The translations under genes were made by a program, and so were the position numbers. Below the pieces are notes generated by a model, which did no database searches, was not told the origin of the DNA, and was given only the letters and a program-made list of their open reading frames with translations. From an uncultured Bacilli bacterium (lineage in GTDB: Bacteria; Bacillota_I; Bacilli_A; RF39; UBA660), in contig CAJTKB010000034.1 of assembly GCA_910576925.1 (NCBI GenBank), positions 1 to 16,739 of the forward strand: DNA of 16,739 nt, read 5' to 3'. Below, in pieces: positions 1 to 5,708 of the stretch (positions are counted from its first letter, which is position 1; each line of letters opens with the position of its first letter).

Positions 1-239
1 AATGGAGAGAACTAAATCCTGATTTAGCAAAAAATTCTAATATTAGAGATTATGCCTCAATAAATGAGTTAACTGTGCTATCTAATTTAGAATCACATAA
101 TGCAGAGTTAATTAAAGAAGGTAAAAGTAAAGAAGAAAGATTTGAAATATTAAGTGAAATTGCTAAGTATCAATTAGATATACTTAATAATGCAGAAAAA
201 ATAAAATTATTAGGAGATAAAAATGAAGATGAAAAGTAA
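1..239 (+). CDS. KilA-N domain protein, C-terminal end (partial)
   Basis: This is the last 78 codons of a gene cut by the left window edge, read from base 3 to a TAA at 237-239. The peptide begins WRELNPDLAK, continues NIRDYASINELTVLSNLES, then has NAELIKEGKSKEERFEIL. From memory this is the conserved tail of phage-type KilA-N proteins, in which a DNA-binding KilA-N domain precedes an NIRDYA-type C-terminal segment; the KilA-N domain itself lies outside the window. Family members occur in prophages and mobile elements and are thought to act as antirepressors or regulators. The end overlaps the next gene, which starts at 223, so the two are probably translationally coupled. It fills the same position that RhuM holds in the following cassette. 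Confidence 0.75.
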   Translation, partial: WRELNPDLAKNSNIRDYASINELTVLSNLESHNAELIKEGKSKEERFEILSEIAKYQLDILNNAEKIKLLGDKNEDEK

Positions 240-510
240 GTATAATATTGAAGAAATAAAAGAAAAACTAGAGAGATGTAAAAATATGAACTTAGAAGAT
301 GTGACTTTAGATGATGTAGATGAAATAAGTTCTATAAAAATAGATAGAAGAAAATCTAGTAATGAAAGAATTTTAGATTTTCTAGTGAAAGTTAAAAATC
401 CTTATATCTTTAAAGTAAATGGAAAGTTAGTGAGAATAAGATTTACAGAAAATACTAATTTAACGGCAGATGATTGTTTAACTAGAGTATTAGAAAATTT
501 ATATAGGTAG
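223..510 (+). CDS. small conserved hypothetical protein, DUF6870-like, copy 1
   Basis: This 95-residue soluble protein has no signal peptide or membrane segment. It overlaps the KilA-N gene by 17 bases. AGGAG at 212-216 suits the ATG at 223; a second ATG at 229 is possible, since the paralogue starts MNKYNIEE. It is almost identical to the protein at 2601-2879 apart from a few substitutions; both share the core DDVDEISSIKIDRRKSS, the segment NPYIFKVNGKLVR, and the ending CLTRVLENLYR. Proteins of this shape, with an acidic start, an IKIDRR motif and a KNPYxFKV core, occur in Firmicutes mobile elements and I recall them as DUF6870, though I cannot verify the family. Function is unknown. Its place behind an antirepressor-type gene in two cassettes suggests a linked role. 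Confidence 0.75.
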   Translation: MKMKSKYNIEEIKEKLERCKNMNLEDVTLDDVDEISSIKIDRRKSSNERILDFLVKVKNPYIFKVNGKLVRIRFTENTNLTADDCLTRVLENLYR

Positions 511-519
511 GATGCTATA

Positions 520-1317
520 ATGTTTGAAGTAAAAAATTTTGAGGGTAAAAATAAAAAAATAGTGGAAATAGTTTCTGATGTTTCAATATATGGGCTTTTA
601 AAGAGGGTAGGCAATAATAATTTAAAAGTATTGTTACCATTAGAGTTATGCATCGGAAAATTTGATTATATAAATGACTATAGTAGAATAGAATTAAAAA
701 AATATACAAAATATGTAAGTACCATTGAAGAAGGGCCTTTTGAAAATGGATATAATTTTAAATATGAATTTAATAAATTAAAAGTTTTTTTAAAGGATGC
801 TGATAAGATTAGAGTTTGGTCAAGTCATTTGGATTGTGATGATTATTGTTTATTATTATTCATATGTAATTATTTTAGTAATAAAAATATTAGTGTTTTG
901 TTTTCGGAGGAATTTAATTGGTATGTAACTACTTGTACAAAATTAGATAAAACCGAAATAAATGAATTTGTGAAAAAAGAACATATATTAAAAAAATATG
1001 AAATGGAGCAATATAAAAAAGAATGGGAAAAAATTGTGAATGAAAATACAGAATTAAGATTTATGATTAATGGTTCAGTAAAATCTGTTAACATTGATTA
1101 TTTTGACAATGAAGTTTTAGAAAGATTGAAAAAATTTGGTGAAGTAAATATATATTCATTAGTTGCTGACTTAATGGGGAATCCGATTGTTCCATTTGTT
1201 CATTATTCTGATTATATTTATTTATATTTAATTAATAGATTAATTGATAATAAATTTATAAAAAAAATTCAAAAAGATGATAAAATATTTGTAAAAATAA
1301 ATGAAATGGGTGATTAA
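520..1317 (+). CDS. DUF1835/DUF3658-like protein (cassette 1 cargo)
   Basis: The product is a 265-residue soluble protein. Residues about 90-125 contain IRVWSSHLDCDDYCLLLFIC, resembling the DUF1835 pattern with a V-W strand followed by an acidic D-x-x-D-y-C helix. Residues about 165-200 (EWEKIVNENTELRFMINGS, then a YFDNEVLERL motif) resemble the linker and DUF3658 part of these proteins. The biochemical role of the family is not known to me. The ATG at 520 is preceded by AGGTAGGA, and the gene starts ten bases after the small gene upstream. It ends at TAA 1315-1317, three bases before the next start module, so it is the last gene of its cassette. Assignment rests on motif memory only. Confidence 0.65.
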   Translation: MFEVKNFEGKNKKIVEIVSDVSIYGLLKRVGNNNLKVLLPLELCIGKFDYINDYSRIELKKYTKYVSTIEEGPFENGYNFKYEFNKLKVFLKDADKIRVWSSHLDCDDYCLLLFICNYFSNKNISVLFSEEFNWYVTTCTKLDKTEINEFVKKEHILKKYEMEQYKKEWEKIVNENTELRFMINGSVKSVNIDYFDNEVLERLKKFGEVNIYSLVADLMGNPIVPFVHYSDYIYLYLINRLIDNKFIKKIQKDDKIFVKINEMGD

Positions 1318-1320
1318 GAA

Positions 1321-1358
1321 ATGGAAAATCGACAAAATTCGACAAATATAAACTGGTT
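1321..1358 (+). repeat. start-module repeat, copy 1
   Basis: This is the first of three direct repeats; the others are at 3349-3389 and 4760-4803. It reads ATG, two or three codons, CGACAAAATTCGACAAAT, then ATAAACTGGTT. Compared with the rbgA copy it lacks two AAT codons, so length differences are whole codons. The core itself holds two imperfect TCGACAAA units. After TGGTT this copy continues GATTACGATTTA, as copy 2 does, whereas copy 3 continues into the conserved part of rbgA. The divergence immediately after TGGTT marks a likely recombination junction. Confidence 0.85.
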
Positions 1359-1401
1359 GATTACGATTTATTGCAACCCACAAGCAAACCCTTATAAATA
1401 A
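1321..1401 (+). CDS. short leader-type ORF 1 (26 residues)
   Basis: The ORF encodes MENRQNSTNINWLITIY and ends in ANPYK before TAA. A GGGTGA stretch at 1308-1313 could serve as ribosome binding site. The counterpart at 3349-3432 has the same start, the same LITIY segment, and the same NPYK end at the equivalent position. Differences in the shared part are codon-sized indels and a synonymous AAC/AAT change, which fits translation. The first half equals the N-terminus of RbgA. The role is unknown: it may be a leader peptide controlling the downstream gene, or simply the start of rbgA carried on the element. Confidence 0.45.
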   Translation: MENRQNSTNINWLITIYCNPQANPYK

Positions 1402-1535
1402 AGGAATTTCGCAAATTTATATCTTACATATTTTAGTTGAAAAATAACAAAAATCACTAGAAAATCAAAAAAATAAGTGAATTTTAATGATTTTTATTAG
1501 GGGAATTTAACAGGTGATTACGATATTGTAACCCC
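1359..1535 (+). repeat. 157-bp module with paired GATTACGA repeats (cassette 2 left end)
   Basis: A direct repeat at 1359-1379 (GATTACGATTTATTGCAACCC, 21 bases overlapping the end of the short ORF) recurs at 1516-1535 as GATTACGATATTGTAACCCC. The start-to-start distance is 157 bp. The tail TTGyAACCC is specific to this cassette; the equivalent module at 3390-3566 has the tail TTAAGAACA instead. The interior aligns with that module, including CAAACCCTTATAAATAAAG and ATCTTrCATATTTT. TTAGGGG at 1497-1503 and CCCCTAA at 1532-1538 can pair around the right repeat. No clear sigma-A promoter is visible. This segment fills the 256-base gap before the RhuM gene. Confidence 0.7.
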
Positions 1536-1573
1536 TAACAATAAAAATATAAAAGAATAGGAGATGAAAAAAA

Positions 1574-2608
1574 TTGAATAATTTAATAAATGATAATCAA
1601 GACATTGTTTTTTATAATGATGAAGAAGGAAATTTTAATGTTGAAGTATTAATAAAAGATGAAGATGTTTGGTTAAATACAAAGATGTTATCTCAATTAT
1701 TTAAAATTGATAGATCTGGAGTTATTAAGCATATATCTGATATATATAATGACGAAGAATTAAATAGAAACTCAACTTATGCAAAAATTACACAAGTTCA
1801 AAAAGAAGGGAATAGAGAAGTTACTCGTAATATTGATTACTATAATCTTGATATGATTATTTCTTTAGGATTTAGAGTAAATTCTAAAACGGCTATTAAA
1901 TTTAGAACTTGGGCAAACAAATTATTAAAACAATACATTGTTAAAGGTTATAATTTAAATGAAAATCGATTCTTAAAAGCAAATAGAAGTGATTTAGAAT
2001 ATTTTAACGAATTACTTGAAAAAATAAAATTGATAAGAACAAGTGAAAGAATGTTTTATCAAAAGATTACTGATATATTTGCAGAGTGTAGTATTGATTA
2101 CGTTAAAGATAGTGAAGTGGCAAATACTTTTTATAAAACTATACAAAATAAATTTCACTATGCTATAACTCATCAAACAGCAGCAGAAATTATATATAAG
2201 AGAGCAGATTCAAATAAAGAATATATGGGACTTACAAATTGGAAAAATTCACCGAATGGAAAGATATTAAAAAGTGATGTAAGCATTGCTAAAAATTATT
2301 TAGATAAAGAAGAACTTGATGAATTAAAAGATTTAGTTAATATGTATTTAGATACAGCAGAAAATAGAGCAAAAAGACATATTCCTATGAAAATGGAAGA
2401 TTGGATTAAATCAGTAGAAGATATATTTAAAATAAATTTTTATGATAATTTAACTACTAAAGGTAATATAAGTCACAAGGATGCAGTAAATAAAGCCGAA
2501 AATGAATATGAAAAGTATAAAGTTATACAAGATAGAAATTATGTATCTGATTTCGACAAATTACTATTAGAAACCGATAAAATAAAAAGTGGTGATATAG
2601 ATGAATAA
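1574..2608 (+). CDS. RhuM family protein (virulence RhuM / antirepressor type)
   Basis: This 344-residue soluble protein has the layout of the RhuM family. The N-terminal part, residues about 20-125, carries VWLNTKMLSQLF, a helix-turn-helix-like segment, and then YYNLDMIISLGFRVNS and RTWANKLLKQYIVKGY. The middle has YFNELLEKIKLIRTSERMFYQKI, followed by HQTAAEIIYKRAD and GLTNWKNS, all family hallmarks. RhuM proteins are common in mobile islands and prophages; their molecular role is not settled, and antirepressor-like DNA binding is inferred from the N-terminal resemblance. The start is TTG, with GGAGATG at 1560-1566; an ATG at 1564 gives only five codons. The end overlaps the next ATG by eight bases. 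Confidence 0.85.
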   Translation: MNNLINDNQDIVFYNDEEGNFNVEVLIKDEDVWLNTKMLSQLFKIDRSGVIKHISDIYNDEELNRNSTYAKITQVQKEGNREVTRNIDYYNLDMIISLGFRVNSKTAIKFRTWANKLLKQYIVKGYNLNENRFLKANRSDLEYFNELLEKIKLIRTSERMFYQKITDIFAECSIDYVKDSEVANTFYKTIQNKFHYAITHQTAAEIIYKRADSNKEYMGLTNWKNSPNGKILKSDVSIAKNYLDKEELDELKDLVNMYLDTAENRAKRHIPMKMEDWIKSVEDIFKINFYDNLTTKGNISHKDAVNKAENEYEKYKVIQDRNYVSDFDKLLLETDKIKSGDIDE

Positions 2609-2879
2609 ATATAATATTGAAGAAATAAAGGAGAAGTTAGATAGATGTAAGAATATGAACTTAAAAGATGTAACTTTAGATGATGTAGATGAAATAAGTT
2701 CTATAAAAATTGATAGAAGGAAATCAAGTGAAGAGAGAATATTAGATTTTTTAACAAAAGTTAAAAATCCATATATATTTAAAGTAAATGGAAAGTTAGT
2801 AAGAATGAGGTTTTCAGAAAATACAGATTTAACAGCAGATGATTGTTTAACTAGAGTATTGGAAAATTTGTATAGATAG
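2601..2879 (+). CDS. small conserved hypothetical protein, DUF6870-like, copy 2
   Basis: This is a 92-residue paralogue of the protein at 223-510, with substitutions such as E/K, N/E and T/S but the same core IKIDRRKSS and the same ending. The ATG overlaps the RhuM stop (ATGAATAA), so translation is probably coupled; GGTGA at 2591-2595 is the likely binding site. AGG codons in this copy match AGA (Arg) codons in copy 1, which supports the standard code. Finding the same small gene behind KilA-N in one cassette and behind RhuM in the next shows that the cassettes share ancestry or exchange modules. No domain with a known activity is visible. Confidence 0.8.
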   Translation: MNKYNIEEIKEKLDRCKNMNLKDVTLDDVDEISSIKIDRRKSSEERILDFLTKVKNPYIFKVNGKLVRMRFSENTDLTADDCLTRVLENLYR

Positions 2880-2895
2880 TTTGGAAGTGATTAAA

Positions 2896-3348
2896 TTGAA
2901 TGAAAGACTTATGAAAATGGCGATTGAAGAATCAAAAAATGCTAACTGTGTCAAAGGAAAAGTTGGTGCCATTATTGTTTTAAATGGAGAGATATTAGGA
3001 AAAGGAAATAATTCTGTACCAGAAGGATGTATACCCTGTACGGTAGAAACATGTTTAAGAAAAAAGCATAATCTCAAAAGTGGTGAAAGGCAAGAATTAT
3101 GTAGAGTTGTCCATGCCGAGCAAAATGCAATAATAAATTCATTTAAAAATGGTTATGATTTGAATAATTCTGCAATTTATGTAACAAAATCACCCTGTAT
3201 GATTTGTGCTAAATTAATAATAAATGTTGGAATTACAAAAGTAATCTATGCAAATAAATATCCTGATGAAGAAGCATTTAAAATTTTAAAAGAGGCTGGA
3301 GTGAAAACTGAATATTTTGAAATAAACAAGATTAAGGAGGAAGTTTAG
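2896..3348 (+). CDS. dCMP/cytidine deaminase family protein (ComEB-like)
   Basis: This is a zinc-dependent deaminase that likely converts dCMP to dUMP. From the TTG at 2896 the protein has 150 residues, with H73-A-E75 as zinc ligand and proton shuttle and PC101-MIC104 as the remaining ligands. Cysteines at 45, 48, 53 and 69 in the loop before HAE resemble the extra metal-binding or structural region of ComEB/phage-type dCMP deaminases. I prefer TTG 2896 because GGAAGTGA at 2883-2890 lies five bases ahead; a TTG at 2881 would start directly after the previous stop. It is the cargo of cassette 2 and ends one base before the next start module. In phages such enzymes reshape nucleotide pools; a defence role is only a possibility. 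Confidence 0.85.
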   Translation: MNERLMKMAIEESKNANCVKGKVGAIIVLNGEILGKGNNSVPEGCIPCTVETCLRKKHNLKSGERQELCRVVHAEQNAIINSFKNGYDLNNSAIYVTKSPCMICAKLIINVGITKVIYANKYPDEEAFKILKEAGVKTEYFEINKIKEEV

Positions 3349-3389
3349 ATGAATAATCGACAAAATTCGACAAATAATATAAATTGGTT
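3349..3389 (+). repeat. start-module repeat, copy 2
   Basis: This is the second copy of the module (ATGAATAAT, CGACAAAATTCGACAAAT, AATATAAATTGGTT). It differs from the rbgA copy by one missing codon, a changed second codon and one synonymous C/T. AAGGAGG at 3334-3340, inside the end of the deaminase gene, is a strong ribosome binding site eight bases ahead of this ATG. Confidence 0.85.
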
Positions 3390-3432
3390 GATTACGATTT
3401 ATTTAAGAACAGCTTCAAACCCTTATAAATAA
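3349..3432 (+). CDS. short leader-type ORF 2 (27 residues)
   Basis: The ORF encodes MNNRQNSTNNINWLITIY, then LRTAS, and ends NPYK. It is the counterpart of the ORF at 1321-1401 with a different five-residue stretch before NPYK. The AAGGAGG ahead of it makes translation likely. The ATG follows the TAG of the deaminase without a gap. No match to a known leader peptide comes to mind. Confidence 0.55.
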   Translation: MNNRQNSTNNINWLITIYLRTASNPYK

Positions 3433-3566
3433 AGACTTTTATTGATTTTCAATCTTGCATATTTTCATTAAAAAATGGTTAAAAATACTAAAAATCAATA
3501 AAAACATAGTAATTTTGTTACAATTTATTATAGGAATTAGAAAGGTGATTACGACAGTTAAGAACA
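3390..3566 (+). repeat. 157-bp module with paired GATTACGA repeats (cassette 3 left end)
   Basis: The left repeat at 3390-3411 (GATTACGA, then a tail ending TTTAAGAACA) recurs at 3547-3566 as GATTACGACAGTTAAGAACA, again 157 bp apart. The interior aligns with the cassette 2 module. TTTTATTGATTTT near 3438-3450 and AAAATCAATAAAA near 3490-3502 are inverted repeats and could form a long AT-rich stem. The gap before the BRO gene holds nothing else that I can recognise. Confidence 0.7.
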
Positions 3567-3597
3567 TTTGAAATTTATAAGAAAGAAGGTGTAGATT

Positions 3598-4473
3598 TTG
3601 AACAACAAATTAGAAACGATTTCAAATTTATTTGAAGGCAATGAAATTAGAAGTATTTGGAATAGTGAAAAAGAAGAATATTATTTTAGCATTGTAGATA
3701 TTATCGCAACATTAACTAATGCGAAGATTCCAAGAAATTATTGGAGCGATTTAAAGAGAAAACTAATTGATGAAGGAAGTGAACTGCTCGAAAAAATCGT
3801 GCAGTTGAAAATGAAAGCACAAGACGGAAAAATGCGTACAACTGATGTCTTAGATACCAAAGGAATATTCAGATTGATAGAATCTATTCCGAGCCCTAAA
3901 GCGGAGCCTTTTAAGTTGTGGTTAGCAAATTTGGGTAGTGAAAGAATAGATGAAGTATTTAATCCAGAAATTGCTGCAACTAGAGTGGTTAACTATTATA
4001 GAAGTAAAGGTTATTCTGATGATTGGATTAAAAAAAGATTAATTGGCATTGTAGATAGATTCAAATTAACAGACGTTTGGAAGGATGGAGGAATAGAAAA
4101 GCCGGTAGAATACGCACTTTTAACGAATGAAATTTATAAAAGCTGGTCTGGGATGAAAGCCAGTGAATATAAAGAATTAAAAGGACTTAGAAAAGAATCT
4201 TTAAGGGACAATATGACTGATATAGAAGTAGCACTTACAAATATAGGAGAGATTGCAACACGAGATATTGCAAGAGAAGAACGACCTCAGGGTTTAAAAG
4301 AAAATTTGAGAGTTGCTAAAAGAGGTGGAGGAGTTGCAAAGGGTGCTAGAGATTTATATGAAAAGGAAACAAAAAAATCCGCAATTTCTAAAGATAATGC
4401 ATTGAATTATCAATATGTAGATGAACAACAAAAAATAGAAAATAAAATCATTATGAAGAGCAACTATTTATAA
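3598..4473 (+). CDS. BRO-N domain protein (phage antirepressor type)
   Basis: The protein has 291 residues. Residues about 15-115 form a BRO-N domain: IRSIWNSEKEEYYFSIVDII, then the RNYWSDLKRKL helix, then TDVLDTKGIFRLIESI and AEPFKLWLANLG. The C-terminal half has DIEVALTNIGEIATRDIARE, followed by RPQGLKENLRVAKRGGGVA and ARDLYEKETKKSAIS, typical of the Firmicutes group with this domain. Such proteins bind DNA and are found in phages and mobile elements, often as antirepressors; no target is visible here. The start is TTG with AAGGTG at 3586-3591, and the first residues MNN resemble the RhuM start. The length is normal. It overlaps the frame of the remnant at 4446-4745. Confidence 0.85.
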   Translation: MNNKLETISNLFEGNEIRSIWNSEKEEYYFSIVDIIATLTNAKIPRNYWSDLKRKLIDEGSELLEKIVQLKMKAQDGKMRTTDVLDTKGIFRLIESIPSPKAEPFKLWLANLGSERIDEVFNPEIAATRVVNYYRSKGYSDDWIKKRLIGIVDRFKLTDVWKDGGIEKPVEYALLTNEIYKSWSGMKASEYKELKGLRKESLRDNMTDIEVALTNIGEIATRDIAREERPQGLKENLRVAKRGGGVAKGARDLYEKETKKSAISKDNALNYQYVDEQQKIENKIIMKSNYL

Positions 4474-4745
4474 TAGCACATGAAATCTTACATTTTATAA
4501 AACGAGATCAGGCAAAAAGTAAAAAGACTGATAATAAAAATGAACAATTATTAAACTTTATTGAAGATGCACAAATTAATCAATTATTAATAAGATTTGG
4601 GTTAACTCCTCCTAAAGGTGTTGTATTAATAGAAGATGCTTTAAATTATAGTGAAAATGAACTTTATGAAATGTATTTGCCTAAGATAAACGAGATAAAA
4701 AACTATATTCATCCAATAGATATTGATAATATAATAAAGAAATAA
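4446..4745 (+). pseudogene. remnant of a DUF2201/VWA-like putative metallopeptidase
   Basis: There are 99 open codons with no ATG, GTG or TTG near the front; the first ATG is more than 70 codons in. The peptide contains LFIIAHEILHFIKR, an HExxH zinc motif, then EDAQINQLLIRFGLTPPKGV and YSENELYEMYLPK. This order, HExxH followed by an E/D-A-x-IN-x-LL helix, resembles the putative metallopeptidase (DUF2201_N) domain that normally sits in a much longer protein with a C-terminal VWA-like part. Both the start and the C-terminal part appear missing, so I call it a truncated relic at the right end of cassette 3. A frameshift from the overlapping BRO gene is an alternative, but BRO already has a normal end. 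Confidence 0.55.
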
Positions 4746-4759
4746 AGGAAGTGAAATAA

Positions 4760-4803
4760 ATGGAAAATAATCGACAAAATTCGACAAATAATATAAACTG
4801 GTT
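4760..4803 (+). repeat. start-module repeat, copy 3 (5' end of rbgA)
   Basis: This is the longest copy: ATGGAAAATAAT, CGACAAAATTCGACAAAT, AATATAAACTGGTT, then TTCCTGGACATATGG, which encodes the conserved WFPGHM of RbgA. It marks the junction between the last cassette and the chromosomal gene. AAAGGAAGTG at 4744-4752 is the ribosome binding site. Confidence 0.85.
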
Positions 4804-5626
4804 TCCTGGACATATGGCAAAAACAAAAAGAGAAATCAAGGAAAAATTAAACTTAATAGATTTAGTCTATGAAGTTGTAGATGCTCGTATGCCAATATCT
4901 TCAAAAATAAAAGATATTGATGATTTGCTTAAAAATAAGAAAAAAATAATGATTATGAGTAAATATGATATTTGTGATAAAGAAAAAACAAATAAATTTA
5001 TAAAATATTATGAAGAAAAAGGATACACAGTAATATCATCTGATATAACAACCTCCTGTGTTGCTCAAATATTAAATAAAACTACTAGTCTAATGGAACC
5101 ATATTTCAAAGAGCAAGAAAAAAAAGGCCTAAAAAGAAGGGCTACAAGAGTTTTAATAGTAGGCGTTCCAAATGTTGGTAAATCGACACTAATAAATAAA
5201 ATAGTAGGAAAAAATAAAGCAGGAGTTGGAAGCAAACCAGGTTTTACCAAACAATTAAGTTGGATTAGAGTAGGAAAAAATATTGAATTATTAGATTCAC
5301 CTGGAGTTTTGTGGCCTAAATTTGAAAACCAAGAAGAAGCTAAAACATTAGCAGCCTTATCATCGATTAAAGAAGAAGTAGTAAATACTTTTGATATCAG
5401 TAGTTTTATATTAAGAAAAATGTATGAATTATATCCTAAAAACTTAGAAAATAGATATGGTATTACTTCTCTTTCAGAAGATTTAATAAAAGAATACGAT
5501 ATAATTGCCAAAAAAAGAGGAGCCTTAAAAAAAGGAGGTATGTCAGACTACGAAAAAGTAAGTAAAATAATTATTCAAGATTTACAAAATGCTTATCTTG
5601 GTAATATTACATTTGATAATTTTTAA
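4760..5626 (+). CDS. rbgA: ribosome biogenesis GTPase RbgA (YlqF)
   Basis: RbgA is a circularly permuted GTPase that promotes late assembly of the 50S subunit. The protein has 288 residues. WFPGHMAKTKREI (14-26) is the family N-terminus. The permuted order then shows G4 as MSKYD (66-70, Ser where NKxD has Asn), G1 GVPNVGKST (135-143), the switch PGFTKQ (160-165) and G3 DSPG (179-182), with the C-terminal RGALKKGG segment. Bacillus RbgA starts only two or three residues before WFPGHM, so MENNRQNSTNN is an extension matching the repeated start module; the ATG at 4760 with AAAGGAAGTG is the only good start. rnhB follows downstream after two intervening genes, keeping the ylqF-rnhB order. Confidence 0.95.
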   Translation: MENNRQNSTNNINWFPGHMAKTKREIKEKLNLIDLVYEVVDARMPISSKIKDIDDLLKNKKKIMIMSKYDICDKEKTNKFIKYYEEKGYTVISSDITTSCVAQILNKTTSLMEPYFKEQEKKGLKRRATRVLIVGVPNVGKSTLINKIVGKNKAGVGSKPGFTKQLSWIRVGKNIELLDSPGVLWPKFENQEEAKTLAALSSIKEEVVNTFDISSFILRKMYELYPKNLENRYGITSLSEDLIKEYDIIAKKRGALKKGGMSDYEKVSKIIIQDLQNAYLGNITFDNF

Positions 5627-5708
5627 AATAAGTATTAGAAATGCCTATTTTTATTGAATCAAAACCAATTATTAATTATAATATTAAATCAAAAGGAGAA
5701 AGAAAGTA

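Larger units (their letters stand above)
1..1320 (+). mobile_element. cassette 1 (right part): KilA-N, small protein, DUF1835-like
   Basis: This is the right part of the first visible unit of a tandem array. The content is an antirepressor-type gene, a small DUF6870-like gene and a cargo gene, all overlapping or nearly touching. Its right boundary is taken as the base before the start module at 1321. The left end lies outside the window, so the repeat expected there cannot be checked. No recombinase is visible. Confidence 0.5.
1321..3348 (+). mobile_element. cassette 2: start module, RhuM, small protein, dCMP deaminase
   Basis: This is the only complete cassette with intact genes, about 2.0 kb, measured from one start module to the next. 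It contains the repeat, a short ORF, the 157-bp module, RhuM, the DUF6870-like gene and the deaminase, all in one direction and tightly packed after the module. The deaminase stop TAG is immediately followed by the ATG of the next module. There is no integrase, so mobility would need a recombinase elsewhere. Confidence 0.6.
3349..4759 (+). mobile_element. cassette 3: start module, BRO-N, metallopeptidase remnant
   Basis: This unit of about 1.4 kb lies between the second start module and the one that forms the 5' end of rbgA. It lacks the small DUF6870-like gene and its cargo is degraded, so it appears to be the most eroded member of the array. Orientation and layout otherwise match cassette 2. 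Confidence 0.55.

Noticed and set aside
1329..1347. TTCGACA inside the start module matches the Spo0A box (TGTCGAA on the other strand).
   Set aside because: It lies in codons for Asn-Ser-Thr repeated with the module, has no promoter beside it, and nothing else suggests sporulation control.
1359..1535. Self-splicing intron or translational bypass between the GATTACGA repeats.
   Set aside because: Joining the repeats gives a stop within a few codons, and no intron core structure is recognisable.
1516..1566. Promoter TTGTAA-N16-TATAAA just before the RhuM gene.
   Set aside because: The start site would fall on the ribosome binding site, leaving almost no leader; the match is likely chance in AT-rich sequence.
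1..4759. Insertion sequence or conventional prophage.
   Set aside because: No transposase, integrase or structural phage gene, and no terminal inverted repeats, are visible.
4770..4803. The AATAATATAAACT part of the module resembles one arm of Firmicutes dif sites, suggesting XerCD-driven insertion.
   Set aside because: Only one arm is similar, the other shows no match, and copy 1 has a codon deleted within the would-be arm. Left as an idea only.
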